From assembly GCF_007751035.1 (NCBI RefSeq), contig NZ_CP036433.1:7731001-7795000 (forward strand): a stretch of DNA of 64,000 nt, in the 5' to 3' direction. This DNA is from Lignipirellula cremea. GTDB taxonomy: Bacteria > Planctomycetota > Planctomycetia > Pirellulales > Pirellulaceae. The position numbers and the translations under genes are program-made. A model generated the notes under the pieces. It was given only the letters and a program-made list of their open reading frames with translations. It did not search any database and was not told where the DNA came from. This document shows, piece after piece, positions 42,420-52,800 of the stretch. How positions within the stretch are numbered: the first letter of the stretch is position 1; every line of letters starts with the position of its first letter.

Positions 42420-45400
42420 ATGACGCTGCTGCTTCTCCGCCTGCTCACGATCGCCGGTCTGGTGGTTTGCGGGACGACCGCCGCCATCCGAGCCGACGAA
42501 ATGACCTTCAGCCGCGATGTGCTGCCGATCCTGTCGGATCGCTGCTTCCACTGCCACGGACCCGAAGCGACCCACCGCGAAGCCGACCTGCGGCTGGACC
42601 TGCGCGAATCAGCCCTCGCCGACCGGGGCGGTTATGCGGTGATCTCTCCCGGCAAGCCGGAGGCCAGTGCGCTGCTGACCCGCATCGCCAGCGACGATCC
42701 CGACCTGCAGATGCCGCCGCCCGACGCGCACCGCAAACCGCTCACCCCGGCCGAGCGACAGGCCCTGCGGCAATGGATCGCAGCAGGCGCGCCATGGGGT
42801 CGCCACTGGGCGTTCGAAAAGCCCGTGCGGCCGCCGGCGCTCGTCGCCAAACCGACCGAAAACGAAGCACGCCCGGCCGTCCATCCGATCGACCTGCTCG
42901 TGCGAAAACGGCTACTAAAGGAAGGCCTGGCGCCCGCTCCGCCGGCCGAGCGTCGCACGCTCATTCGCCGGCTGTCGTTCGACCTGACCGGTCTGCCGCC
43001 GACCGTCGCCCAGGTGAATGCCTTCCTGGCCGACGACTCGCCCCAGGCGTATGGGAGGCTGGTCGACCGCTTGCTGGAGTCGCCCCACTACGGCGAGCGG
43101 ATGGCCATGTGGTGGCTCGATGCGGCCCGCTACTCCGACACCGACGGTTTCCAGGGCGACGCCCTGCGGACGAACTGGCCCTGGCGGGACTGGGTCGTCC
43201 AGGCGTTCAACCGGAACATGCCGTACGACCAGTTCACGCTCGAACAGTTCGCCGGCGACCTGTTGCCCGACGCCGCGCCGGAGCAGATCCTGGCGACCTG
43301 CTTCCATCGGAACCACATGACCAACGGCGAAGGCGGTCGCGACCCGGAAGAATCGCGGATCGACTATGTGATGGACCGCGTCAACACGACCGGCGCCGTC
43401 TGGCTGGGACTCACGCTGGGCTGCGCCCAATGCCATTCGCACAAGTTCGACCCGATCTCGCAGCAGGACTACTACAGCCTGTTCGCCTTTTTCAACAGCA
43501 TCGACGAAGACGGCAAAGCCGGCAACAAAGCCAAACCGTACCTGCCGTTCCACTCGCCCGCCGCCGCCCGGGCCGTGACGGAAACCGAGCAGCTGGTCGA
43601 GCGACGCCAGGCAACTGCCGCCGCAGCCCGCCGCCTGGCCGAGCATGAATTTGAACCCTGGCTGGCCGCACAGATCGAACACGTCCAGGGCGGCTTTCAG
43701 CCCTGGCGACCCGTGCAGGCCCGTCTGCTGGAAGCGACCGAAGGCACGCTGCTGACCCAGCAAGCAGACGGCGTCATCCAGGCCAGCGGACCACATCCGC
43801 GGCAGGACGATTACCGGCTCACATCGCCCGTGGATCCGGCCGGCCCCCGGCGTGTGACCGGCTGGCGGCTGGAGGTGTTCCCGCACGCATCGCATACCGA
43901 CGGCAAGCTGTCCCGCGGCGCCAGCGGCGAGTTCATCCTGACCGATGTCAAGCTGCAGGTGCAACGCCAGGGCGACTCCCAGGTGCGGGATATCGAACTG
44001 GCGGCGGCCGTGGCCGACGTCGAGAAAAAAGTCAGCGGCCGCAACTATGGGCTAATAAAGGACACCCTCGACGACGACCCGCGGAACGGCTGGACGACCG
44101 AATCGCACGACGCTTTGACGCCGCATAGGGCCGTGTTCGCTCTGGCCGAGCCGCTGATCCTGGCGCCCGATGAAGAGCTGATCTTCCTGCTGCTGCAGCG
44201 ATCCACGGTGGGCGACGCCAACCTGGGCCGCTTCCGCATTTCGCTCAGCGACCAGCCCGGGCCCGCCGTCCGTTCCCTGCAGCCGATGCCGCTCGAAGAG
44301 CTGGCCGCCTGGCGGGCGGAACAGGAAACGTCCACCAAAGAGCCGTCCCTCACCGCTGTGCCCCAGGCGTTGCGGCAGCGTTTGCTCGCGCAGTTCCTCG
44401 CCGATCACCAGGGCGATCAACTCGCGCAGGCCGCACTGGACCGGGCCGAGAATCAGCTGGCGGAGCTGCGTAAAGCCGATAAGGAATTGAACGTGATGGT
44501 GCTGGGAGAGCGGCCCGAGCCGCGGCCGAGCTTTGTGCTGGAACGAGGCATCTGGGACAAGCATGGCGCCGCGGTGCAGCCGGCCGTGCCTGCCGCCGTG
44601 CTCGACTGGCCGGCGGAGAAAACGGCGACGCGGATGGACCTGGCCCGCTGGCTGATGTCGCCCGACCATCCGCTGACAGCCCGTGTCACCGTGAACCATC
44701 TGTGGCAGCTCTGCTTTGGGGCGGGACTGGTCCGCACGCCCGAGGACTTTGGCCTGCAGGGCGAGCCGCCGACCCATCCCGACCTGCTCGATGCGTTGGC
44801 GGTGGAACTGGTCGAGCATGACTGGGACCTGAAACATCTGCTGCGAGTGATTGTCACCAGCGACACCTATCGCCAGTCCAGCCGCGTGACGCCCGAGCTG
44901 CAGGAGCGCGATCCCGAGAACCGCTGGCTGGCGCGTGGCGCCCGCTTCCGCCTGCCCAGCTGGATGATTCGCGATGCGGCCCTGCAGGCCAGCGGCCTGA
45001 TCAACCCGGCGCTCGGCGGCCCGCCTGTCGCTCCGTACCAGCCGCCCGGCGTGTGGGAGGAGATGTTCATGGGCCGTCTGCAGTACGAGCCGAGCCAGGG
45101 ACCGGCCCAGTTCCGCCGCACGCTGTATGCGTTCTGGCGCCGCTCGGCCGCTCCGACTTTCCTCTTCGACAGCGCCCAGCGACGGGTCTGCGAAGTCGGC
45201 GTGCGACGCACCAACACGCCGCTCCAGGCGCTCACCCTGCTCAACGATCAGAGCGTGCTGGAAGCCTCCCGGGAGCTGGCCCGCCAGGCGATCGCCGCCG
45301 AGAAAAAACCGGCCGCCCGACTGCAGCGGCTGGCCCAAGCAATCCTGTCCCGCCCTGCGACCGACGCCGAAATGGTCGTGCTGCAGCGGGAACAGGAGCG

Positions 45401-45560
45401 AGCGCAAACCTATTACAACCGCGCGCCGGCCGACGCCGCCACGTTGCTGGATTTTGGACAATCCCCGCACCAGGCCGCCGCCCGCGAGCCTGATCTGGCC
45501 GCCCTGATGGTCGTCGCCAGCCTGCTCTTCAACCTGGATGAGGCGATCACCCATGAGTAA
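42420..45560 (+). CDS. PSCyt1/DUF1549/DUF1553 planctomycete cytochrome protein
   Basis: A 1046-residue exported protein. A signal peptide covers about residues 1-25 (LLLLRLLTIAGLVVCGTTAA). The planctomycete cytochrome c domain with the haem motif CFHCHGPEATH is near residue 41. DUF1549 (PSCyt2) follows, with RRLSFDLTGLPPTVAQV, RYSDTDGFQGD, LDAARYSDTD and LGLTLGCAQCHSHKFDPIS. A beta-rich middle section leads to DUF1553 (PSD1), with ARWLMSPDHPLTARVTVN, EDFGLQGEPPTHPDLLDA, SSRVTPELQERDP and RRTNTPLQALTLLND. Such proteins are encoded next to DUF1501 proteins in many planctomycetes and are thought to be haem-bearing exported enzymes of carbohydrate or related degradation. No reaction is established. 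The last 8 bases overlap the DUF1501 gene. Confidence 0.95.
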   Translation: MTLLLLRLLTIAGLVVCGTTAAIRADEMTFSRDVLPILSDRCFHCHGPEATHREADLRLDLRESALADRGGYAVISPGKPEASALLTRIASDDPDLQMPPPDAHRKPLTPAERQALRQWIAAGAPWGRHWAFEKPVRPPALVAKPTENEARPAVHPIDLLVRKRLLKEGLAPAPPAERRTLIRRLSFDLTGLPPTVAQVNAFLADDSPQAYGRLVDRLLESPHYGERMAMWWLDAARYSDTDGFQGDALRTNWPWRDWVVQAFNRNMPYDQFTLEQFAGDLLPDAAPEQILATCFHRNHMTNGEGGRDPEESRIDYVMDRVNTTGAVWLGLTLGCAQCHSHKFDPISQQDYYSLFAFFNSIDEDGKAGNKAKPYLPFHSPAAARAVTETEQLVERRQATAAAARRLAEHEFEPWLAAQIEHVQGGFQPWRPVQARLLEATEGTLLTQQADGVIQASGPHPRQDDYRLTSPVDPAGPRRVTGWRLEVFPHASHTDGKLSRGASGEFILTDVKLQVQRQGDSQVRDIELAAAVADVEKKVSGRNYGLIKDTLDDDPRNGWTTESHDALTPHRAVFALAEPLILAPDEELIFLLLQRSTVGDANLGRFRISLSDQPGPAVRSLQPMPLEELAAWRAEQETSTKEPSLTAVPQALRQRLLAQFLADHQGDQLAQAALDRAENQLAELRKADKELNVMVLGERPEPRPSFVLERGIWDKHGAAVQPAVPAAVLDWPAEKTATRMDLARWLMSPDHPLTARVTVNHLWQLCFGAGLVRTPEDFGLQGEPPTHPDLLDALAVELVEHDWDLKHLLRVIVTSDTYRQSSRVTPELQERDPENRWLARGARFRLPSWMIRDAALQASGLINPALGGPPVAPYQPPGVWEEMFMGRLQYEPSQGPAQFRRTLYAFWRRSAAPTFLFDSAQRRVCEVGVRRTNTPLQALTLLNDQSVLEASRELARQAIAAEKKPAARLQRLAQAILSRPATDAEMVVLQREQERAQTYYNRAPADAATLLDFGQSPHQAAAREPDLAALMVVASLLFNLDEAITHE

Positions 45561-47028
45561 TCCGCACGACCCCATGTCCCTGGCGCACAGCATCTCGCGT
45601 CGTTACTTTTTAGGCCGCTGCACGGGCGTCAGCCTGGGGGCGATGGCGCTCGGCCTGCTTGAAGCGCAAGGGGCGCCGCCGACGATACCGCCAGACGCAC
45701 CGGCCGCGATGAGGGGTTTGCCGGGGCTGCCGCACCATCGGCCCCAGGCGAAGAACGTCATTTTTCTCACGCAGTCCGGCGGGCCGTCACAACTGGAATT
45801 GTTCGACCATAAACCGGACCTAAAGAAATGGGCCGGCATGGAACTGCCGGAAAGCGTGCGGCAAGGGCAACGCCTGACCACCATGACGGCAAACCAGAAG
45901 CAGCTGGTGATGCCGGCCCGCACCCGCTTTGCACAGTACGGCGACAGCGGCGCCACGCTGGGCGAATGGCTGCCGCACCACGGCCAGGCGGCCGACGACC
46001 TGTGCTTTATCAAGTCGATGGTCACCGACCAGATCAACCACGCCCCCGCCATGACCACCTTCCTGACCGGCCATCAACTGGCCGGACGTCCCAGCCTGGG
46101 CGCCTGGACCAGTTACGGTCTGGGCAGCGAGAACCAGAACCTGCCGGAATACCTGGTGCTGATCTCCAGGATGAAACGTCCCAGCGATCAGCCTCTGTAC
46201 GATCATTACTGGGGCAGCGGCTTCCTCCCTTCTCGTTACCAGGGCGTGAAACTCCGCAACTCCCGCGAGCCGGTGCTCTACCTGCGCGACCCGGCGGGAC
46301 TGCCCCGCACGCTGCGACGCGGCATGCTCGACGGTGTGGCCGAACTGAACCAGATGCGTTTCGCTAAAACGGGCGACCCCGAGATTCAAACGCGCATCCG
46401 CCAGTACGAAATGGCCTGGCGGATGCAATCCAGCATCCCCGACCTGACCGACCTGTCCGACGAACCGGAAGCGACCTTTGAGCTTTACGGGCCCGACTCC
46501 CGGCGGCCGGGCAGCTATGCGGCCAACTGCATTCTGGCCCGCCGACTGGTGGAACGCGGCGTGCGGTTTATCCAGCTGTTTCACCCGGACTGGGACCACC
46601 ACAGTCGGCTCAGCAGCTGGTGCTCGGCCCGTTGCCGCGATACCGACCAGGCAAGCGCGGCCCTGGTGACGGATCTCAAGCAGCGCGGTCTGCTGGACGA
46701 AACGCTGGTGTTGTGGGGCGGCGAATTCGGCCGCGGCGTGGCCGGACAAGGGAAGTGGGACAGCCCCGACGGAGGCCGCGATCATCACCCCCGCTGCTTC
46801 ACCATGTGGCTCGCCGGCGGCGGCGTGCAGCCCGGCATGTCGTACGGCCGGACCGACGACTTCAGTTACAACGCCGTCGAAAACCCCGTACATGTCCGCG
46901 ACCTGCACGCCACCGTGCTGCATCTGCTGGGCATCGACCACGAGAAGTTCTCCTACCGATTCCAGGGACTCGACTTCAAACTCACCGGCGTAGAACCGGC
47001 CCACGTGGTCAAAGACATTCTGCGTTAG
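45553..47028 (+). CDS. DUF1501 domain-containing exported protein
   Basis: A 491-residue protein of the sulfatase/phosphatase-like fold group. A twin-arginine-like signal is visible (SRRYFLGRCTGVSLGAMALG), suggesting export of a folded, possibly cofactor-bearing protein. Family hallmarks are KNVIFLTQSGGPSQLELFD, CFIKSMVTDQINHAPAMTTF, GERGVRFIQLFHP-like residues (ERGVRFIQLFHPDWDHHS), LWGGEFGRG and HPRCFTMWLAGGGVQPG. It starts within the end of the PSCyt gene (8-base overlap), so both are made together and probably act together. The reaction is unknown. Confidence 0.95.
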   Translation: MSNPHDPMSLAHSISRRYFLGRCTGVSLGAMALGLLEAQGAPPTIPPDAPAAMRGLPGLPHHRPQAKNVIFLTQSGGPSQLELFDHKPDLKKWAGMELPESVRQGQRLTTMTANQKQLVMPARTRFAQYGDSGATLGEWLPHHGQAADDLCFIKSMVTDQINHAPAMTTFLTGHQLAGRPSLGAWTSYGLGSENQNLPEYLVLISRMKRPSDQPLYDHYWGSGFLPSRYQGVKLRNSREPVLYLRDPAGLPRTLRRGMLDGVAELNQMRFAKTGDPEIQTRIRQYEMAWRMQSSIPDLTDLSDEPEATFELYGPDSRRPGSYAANCILARRLVERGVRFIQLFHPDWDHHSRLSSWCSARCRDTDQASAALVTDLKQRGLLDETLVLWGGEFGRGVAGQGKWDSPDGGRDHHPRCFTMWLAGGGVQPGMSYGRTDDFSYNAVENPVHVRDLHATVLHLLGIDHEKFSYRFQGLDFKLTGVEPAHVVKDILR

Positions 47029-47698
47029 GAACGCGAGAGAAATAACTTCGTTTTTTTTGCTCAACAGGAACCACGAAACCCGAGCGGCACGAGCCGACTG
47101 ACCCTGTGAGCCGAACGCGCTAACGTCGGGCCGTTCCAATCCCGTGAGCCGAACGCCTAACGTCGGGCCGTTCCAATCCCGTGAGCCGTACGCCTGGCGT
47201 CAGGCCGTTCCAATCCCGTGAGCCGAACGCCTGGCGTCAGGCCGTTCCAATCCCCTGAGCCGAACGCCTGGCGTCGGGCCGTTCTTACGTCCCCTCCTGC
47301 CGCAAGTTCTCCCATTCCACCTGGCCTGCGGCTCCGTTGAGAAATACGATCCGATAAGAAATCGCCGAAGGCGCTCCTGCCCGTCACCGCTTGGATGTCA
47401 AATCAGAAGCAAGGTTCGTCCCCAAATCCAACTCTCGCAGCAGTTTGTCCTGAAGCGAAGAGCTTCTCACGCCAGACAAAAGCGCCGCCCGCAAGGACGA
47501 CGATTGGGGAGAGCTGATCGATTGCATACGACGCCAGCTCTACATTAATCGTCAAATCGTGAACGGGCAGGAGTGACCCTTCTGCAGAAAATAAGCCCCG
47601 CCCCTCCGCGGAGCAAAACGAGACGATCCTCTTGTCGCCTGATATAAAAGGCTTGCTGGAATTGGCTCTTCGATTTACTCCTGTTGCGAACTTCTCTC
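47029..47698. other. Spacer with tandem repeats
   Basis: About 670 bases without a recognisable gene. The five-unit 37-bp tandem repeat at 47106-47293 dominates the left part. Near 47606-47630 the words CGCGGAGCAAAACGAGACGA faintly resemble the right part of the dispersed hairpin element at 37.8 and 57.3 kb. The promoter of the next gene should lie near the right end. Confidence 0.6.
47106..47293 (+). repeat. 37-bp tandem repeat, five units
   Basis: Five successive units start at 47106, 47144, 47181, 47218 and 47255, with lengths 38, 37, 37, 37 and about 39. Each reads GTGAGCCGAACGCC, then TGGCGTCAGG or TAACGTCGGG, then CCGTTCCAATCCC. Within a unit GAACG-CCTG and CAGG-C-CGTTC pair around GCGT with one bulged base, so each unit can form a hairpin. 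There are no variable spacers, so it is not a CRISPR array. The unit sequence resembles known planctomycete GAGCCG intergenic repeats. Confidence 0.92.
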
Positions 47699-48613
47699 AT
47701 GAAACATCTCTCGCTTCTCGTTCCGGTCGTCGCCGGGCTGCTGGGTTTCTGTCTGCTGGCCGGGAACTCCCAGGCGGCCGATCCGCTGCCGGTCTGGCCC
47801 GATCTGGCGCCGGGGGAAACGCTGCGTTCCCGCGGCGATATCCAGCCGTACCGCGAGGCCGATGTACCGCCCATTACCCGGGTGACGAACATCCGCCAGC
47901 CGACGTTTACGGTTCACCTGGCGGCGGAGCCCAATGGCGCCGGCGTGTTGATCCTGCCCGGCGGCGGCTTTGGCAAAGTGGTGCCCGACCTGGAAGGAAC
48001 CGAAGCGGCCGCCTGGCTGAACGGCCAGGGGATTAGCGCGTTTGTGCTGAACTATCGCACCAAGATCGATAATGCGGATCCAGGCTGGGAACGCGCCCTG
48101 CAGGACGCGCAGCGGGCCCTGTCGCTGCTCCGCTCCCAGGCGAAGCGCTGGGGGCTGCAGCCGGACCGGATTGGCCTGCTGGGGTTCTCGGCCGGCGGAC
48201 AGGTGGCGGCCCGATTGCTCACCGACGGCGGCAAGCGGAATTACGAGCGGATCGACGCGATCGACGACGTCTCCCATCGGCCTGATTTCGCCCTGCTGGT
48301 CTATCCCTGGAAGCTGTACGACGCCAGCGCCAACGCGCTGACGGAAGGGATGGTCGTGCCGGCCGACTGCCCGCCCGCCTTTATCGTGCATACCGACGAC
48401 GACCATTCTTCTTCGCTGGGGGCGGTCCTGTTTTATGCGGGCCTGAAAAAGCAGGGCGTGCCGGCCGAGCTGCATGTGTACGGGAACGGCGGGCACGGTT
48501 ACGGTCTGCGTGATGTGAAAGGCTCGCAAATTTCCAGCTGGACCGGTCATGCGGCCCACTGGCTGGAGCGCCACGCCCAGGCGCCGCCGACGGGGCAGCC
48601 GCAGGATCGTTAG
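47699..48613 (+). CDS. Secreted alpha/beta hydrolase (acetylxylan-esterase-like)
   Basis: A 304-residue exported hydrolase. The signal peptide covers residues 1-27 (LLVPVVAGLLGFCLLAGNSQ). The fold is the BD-FAE/esterase type: GVLILPGGGFGKV is the oxyanion region, GLLGFSAGGQVAA contains the nucleophile, HTDDDHSSS the probable acid, and GNGGHGYGL the histidine. Related planctomycete proteins are annotated as xylan or carbohydrate esterases. The ATG was chosen over an upstream TTG (47684); its ribosome-binding site is weak. It follows the repeat-rich spacer and is not obviously in an operon with the glycosyltransferase, 166 bases on. Confidence 0.9.
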   Translation: MKHLSLLVPVVAGLLGFCLLAGNSQAADPLPVWPDLAPGETLRSRGDIQPYREADVPPITRVTNIRQPTFTVHLAAEPNGAGVLILPGGGFGKVVPDLEGTEAAAWLNGQGISAFVLNYRTKIDNADPGWERALQDAQRALSLLRSQAKRWGLQPDRIGLLGFSAGGQVAARLLTDGGKRNYERIDAIDDVSHRPDFALLVYPWKLYDASANALTEGMVVPADCPPAFIVHTDDDHSSSLGAVLFYAGLKKQGVPAELHVYGNGGHGYGLRDVKGSQISSWTGHAAHWLERHAQAPPTGQPQDR

Positions 48614-48779
48614 AACCGGCAAACCGGGCGCCCCAATCGAGCGACCACGTACCCGGCGGGGCCGACCGGCAGAAATGCAGCAGGCGTTCGGTTATAATGC
48701 ACTCGTAAAATGCACAAGCCGCCGGCAATTGCGCCGGCTTTGCGAAATCCCGCCTGATTCTTTCCTGCCTGGTCTGCTT

Positions 48780-49760
48780 ATGCTTTCGGCTGTGATTCCT
48801 GTCTATAACGAAGTCGATAGCCTGGCCGAGCTGCATGCGGAACTGAGCGCAGTAGCAGACGCCGAAGGCTACGACTTTGACCTGGTATTTGTCGACGACG
48901 GCTCCCGCGATGGTTCGTGGGAAGAGATCGAACGCCTGGCAAGCGTGGATCGCCGGGTCCGCGGCATTCGCTTCCGCCGTAACTTTGGCAAAGCGGCCGC
49001 CCTGAGCGCCGGCTTTGAAGCGGCCCGGGGGGAGATCGTCTTTACGCTGGACGCCGATCTGCAGGACGACCCGACGGAGATCCCGCGGTTCCTGGCCGAG
49101 ATGGACAACGGCTTCGATGTCGTCAGCGGCTGGAAAAAAGTCCGGCACGACCCGTGGCACAAAGTCGGCCCCTCGCGCATTTTCAACTGGCTCGTCAGCA
49201 AGGCGACCGGCGTGAAACTGCACGACCATAACTGCGGCTTCAAATGTTACCGGCGGGAGATTTTCGACGAAGTCAAACTGTACGGCGAACTGCACCGGTT
49301 TGTGCCCGTGCTGGCCGCCGCCCGGGGCTGGCGGGTGAGCGAAGTGGTGGTCAACCATCGCTCGCGGCAACACGGCAGCTCCAAGTACGGCGTTCGCCGC
49401 TTTCTCAAAGGCTTTCTCGACCTGCTCACCGTCTACTTTTTGACCGGCTTTGAGCAGCGGCCGCAGCACCTGCTGGGTACGCTTGGCATTCTGTCGTTCC
49501 TGGCCGGTCTGACGGGACTGGTGTATCTGGCCGGCGCCTGGATGCTAAACCAGGCTTACGACTTGAACTGGCAGCCGCTGCACCAGCGACCGGCGCTCGA
49601 CTTTGCGATGGCCGCCTTGCTGGTCGGCGCCAACTTCATGTCGATGGGCTTCCTGGCCGAACTGATGACGGCCTACTATGGCCGCGGCTCCAAAGCCTAC
49701 TCCATCAAAGAAGAAGTCGGCGGCGACTCGGCCCGCGAACATGAAGAAGTGCCGCTGTAG
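48780..49760 (+). CDS. Family 2 glycosyltransferase (GtrB/DPM-like)
   Basis: A 326-residue membrane-bound glycosyltransferase. The catalytic domain has SAVIPVYNEVDSLAELHAEL, VFVDDGSRDGSW, RNFGKAAALSAGFEAARGE and TLDADLQDDPTEIP; DAD and the following DD are the metal and nucleotide-sugar motif. Two C-terminal membrane helices (about 236-262 and 280-302) place it in the polyprenyl-phosphate hexose transferase group. It would load a sugar onto a lipid carrier for wall or surface glycan modification. It converges with the second PSCyt gene. Confidence 0.94.
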   Translation: MLSAVIPVYNEVDSLAELHAELSAVADAEGYDFDLVFVDDGSRDGSWEEIERLASVDRRVRGIRFRRNFGKAAALSAGFEAARGEIVFTLDADLQDDPTEIPRFLAEMDNGFDVVSGWKKVRHDPWHKVGPSRIFNWLVSKATGVKLHDHNCGFKCYRREIFDEVKLYGELHRFVPVLAAARGWRVSEVVVNHRSRQHGSSKYGVRRFLKGFLDLLTVYFLTGFEQRPQHLLGTLGILSFLAGLTGLVYLAGAWMLNQAYDLNWQPLHQRPALDFAMAALLVGANFMSMGFLAELMTAYYGRGSKAYSIKEEVGGDSAREHEEVPL

Positions 49761-49814
49761 GCAGGTCGGCGAAAGACGATCAACAAGAGGGATCCACCGC
49801 AGCGGTCGCTGAGG

Positions 49815-49872
49815 ATGCACGACGTTCCCGAACGACGAGGAACGGTTCGTCCCTCGTCGGTTTGTCGTGCAC
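49815..49872. terminator. Nested hairpin between convergent genes
   Basis: Outer arms TGCACGAC and GTCGTGCA enclose an inner stem CGACGAGG/CCTCGTCG. The structure sits between the glycosyltransferase stop and the PSCyt stop and could end transcription from both sides. No clear U-tract follows. Confidence 0.6.
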
Positions 49873-49878
49873 GACGGC

Positions 49879-52800
49879 TTACTCTTTGTTGACCGTTTCG
49901 CTCAGGTTGAGCACCAGGTTGGCGAGGATCGTGTAGGCCGCGTGTTCGGCCGGATCCAGGCTTTCGTCGCGCGGCGATTCGCCTACGGCCAGCAACTTGC
50001 CGGCCTCTTCGACATCGGCCTGGTAGCTGGCCAGCGCATCGGCCAGCAGGCCGTTGTAGATCGCCAGACGGGCCGCATCAGGCGTTCGCCCCGTGGCCAG
50101 CCGCACGCCGAACGTGATCCGCTCGTCGGGCGTTTTGCCGCCTTCTTTTAACATTCGCTGGGCGAAGTTCCGGGCCGCTTCCACGTACTGCACATCGTTC
50201 ATCAGGGCGAGCGCCTGGAGCGGCGTATTCGTACGCGCGCGGCGCACGGTGCACGCTTCCCGGGAAGGGGCGTCGAAGATCACCAGCGACGGCGGCGGGG
50301 CGGTCCGCTTCCAGAAGGTATACAACCCCCGGCGATACAGGTCTTCGCCGTGGTCCTGCTTGAAGTTGGCCGTGTTGCTGTTGGTGTAGCCGACCGCCTT
50401 CCACAACCCGCTGGGCTGGTACGGTTTGACGCTCTTGCCGCCGACCTGCTCGACCAGTAGTCCGCTGACAAACAGCGTGGTGTCGCGAATCATTTCGGCG
50501 TCCATCCGGAAGCGGGCGCCGCGGGCCAGCAGCCGGTTCGGCGGATCAATCTGGTAGGCCTCCGGCGAAACTTCGGTCGACTGGCGATAGGTGGCCGACA
50601 GGACCATCTGCTTCATCAAATGCTTGACATCCCAGCCGTTGTCGCGGAACTCCACCGCCAGCCAGTCAAGCAGTTCCGGATGCGTCGGGTTCTCTCCCTG
50701 GGCGCCAAAGTCTTCAGCCGTTTTCACCAGCCCCGTACCAAACAGCTGTTGCCAGAAACGGTTGGCGACGACGCGTGCGGTTAAAGGGTTTTCTTTGGTC
50801 ACGAGCCAGCGGGCCAGGGTGAGGCGATTGGGATCGGCGTCCGCCGGGGTGGGCGGCAGAATGGCCGGCACGCCCGGTTTGACTTTCTCTCCCCGTTTGT
50901 CGTATTCGCCGCGGACGAGAATAAAGGCCTCTTCGGCGGCGGTCGTTTCGGCCATGACCATGGTGCTGGGGATGGAATCGTCGAGTTTTTTCTTCTCGGC
51001 TTCGATCCTGGCCAGTTCCTGGTGCAGGGGCTGAAAGGTGGCTCGGCTGGCCGGGTAGACATGCTCCAGGAAGTAGTCCTGCAGCTGCTTCTGCTGCTTC
51101 GCGTCCCGTTTTTCCGCTTCCAGTTTGGCGAGGGCGCGGATGTTGGCCGGCACGTCGGACTTGGCCAGCTTCGCGTCAGCGGCCGCCCAGGCGGCGAGGG
51201 AGTCAAAGCCTTGCTGGTCCTGCGAATTGCGGGTCAGCAGACCGGCTACGTCCCAGTGGACGGCGCCGCCAAACTGGGTGAAGGCCCAGCCATTCACGGC
51301 GGCGCCCGGCTTGAGGCCGACGGTGCTGGCGTCAACTTCCAGCCGCACCCACTTGCCCAGTTCCGGCAGCGGACCGGCATGGACGCGTCCCGGCGTGTCG
51401 GGCATGCCAAAGGTGATCAGGTTCTCGCCCCAGTAGGCCCGGTGCTCCCAGTTCCCGTCGTTCCACTGCAGCATCACCTGCTTCGGCGGATCGAGCAGAT
51501 CGAGGTACACATAGGCAAAGAGCTTGTCCCCTTTGCCAATTTTGAGCTTGTTCGCGGCGTCGGTAAAAAAGTGCTGGCTCTGGCCGACCGACTGGCGAGT
51601 GTGCGAGCGGGATCCCTGATAGACGGGGCCCTGATCGGACGTGACGAACTTCCAGGAGTCGCCCGCTTCGTCCCCCTGGGCTTTGGCGCCGGGCGGCAAG
51701 TCATCGTCGAACCAGACGTAATCTTCCGCCGGCGTGGGACGACCTTCGGGCGACGGCGGCTCTTCCGGCTGCGTCTCTGCGTAGTCGATCGCGGCCACTG
51801 CGGTGGAAATCTTTTTCCGCACGGCGGCCAGTTGCTGGTTGAGGTCGTCGCGCTGCTGCTGCTCGGCGGCGGTGGGCAGGTCGATCACGGGCGGCGGCAG
51901 CAAGGCGTTGCCGTCCATCGCTTTGTCGGCCGTATTATTGAAGTAGGCGAACAGCTGGTAAAACTCGCGCTGCGAAATCGGATCAAACTTGTGGTCGTGG
52001 CAAACCGCACAGCCGGCCGTGAGTCCCAGCCAGACGGTCGAGGTCGTTTCGACCCGGTCCACGGCGTACCGCACGCGGAATTCTTCGGCGATGGCGCCGC
52101 CTTCGCTGGTCGACACATTGCAGCGGTTGAAACCGGTCGCAATCCGCTGATCCAGCGTGGCGTTGGGCAGCAGGTCGCCGGCTAACTGCTCGACGGTGAA
52201 CTGGTCGAACGGCATGTTGCTGTTAAAGGCGTTAATCACCCAGTTGCGATACGGCCAGATCGAGCGTTCATTATCCAGGTGCAGGCCATGCGTGTCGCCG
52301 TAACGGGCCGCATCGAGCCAGTACCGGGCCATGTGCTCGCCATAACGGGGCGACTTGAGCAGGCGATCAACGACCTTCTCGTACGCCTGGGGGGAAGAAT
52401 CGGCCAGGAACTGGTCGATCTCTTCCAGCGTGGGCGGCAAGCCGGTCAGATCGAATGTCACCCGGCGCAGCAGCGTTTCTTTGTCGGCGGCCGGGTTGGG
52501 CGTCAGTCCGGCGGCCAGTGCCTTGCGCTGGATAAAGGCATCGATCGGTCCTTCGCCCCAGTCGTTCAGACGCTCCGGAATTTGCGGACGCTGCGGGTTA
52601 ACAAAGGACCAGTGCACGTCCCAGGGAGCGCCCTGCTTGACCCAGTCTTTGAGCATCTCGATCTGGCTGGCGGAGAGCTTCTTCCCCGAGTCGACCGGCG
52701 GCATTTTCTCGCTTTCGTCGTCGGTCGTGATCCGCGCGATCAGCTGGCTGAGCTCCAGGTTCCCCGGCACGACGGCCGCATCGCCCGAGTCCAGCGTGGC

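Noticed and set aside
47106-47293. CRISPR array
   Set aside because: The five units follow each other directly, with no variable spacers, and no cas gene is present.
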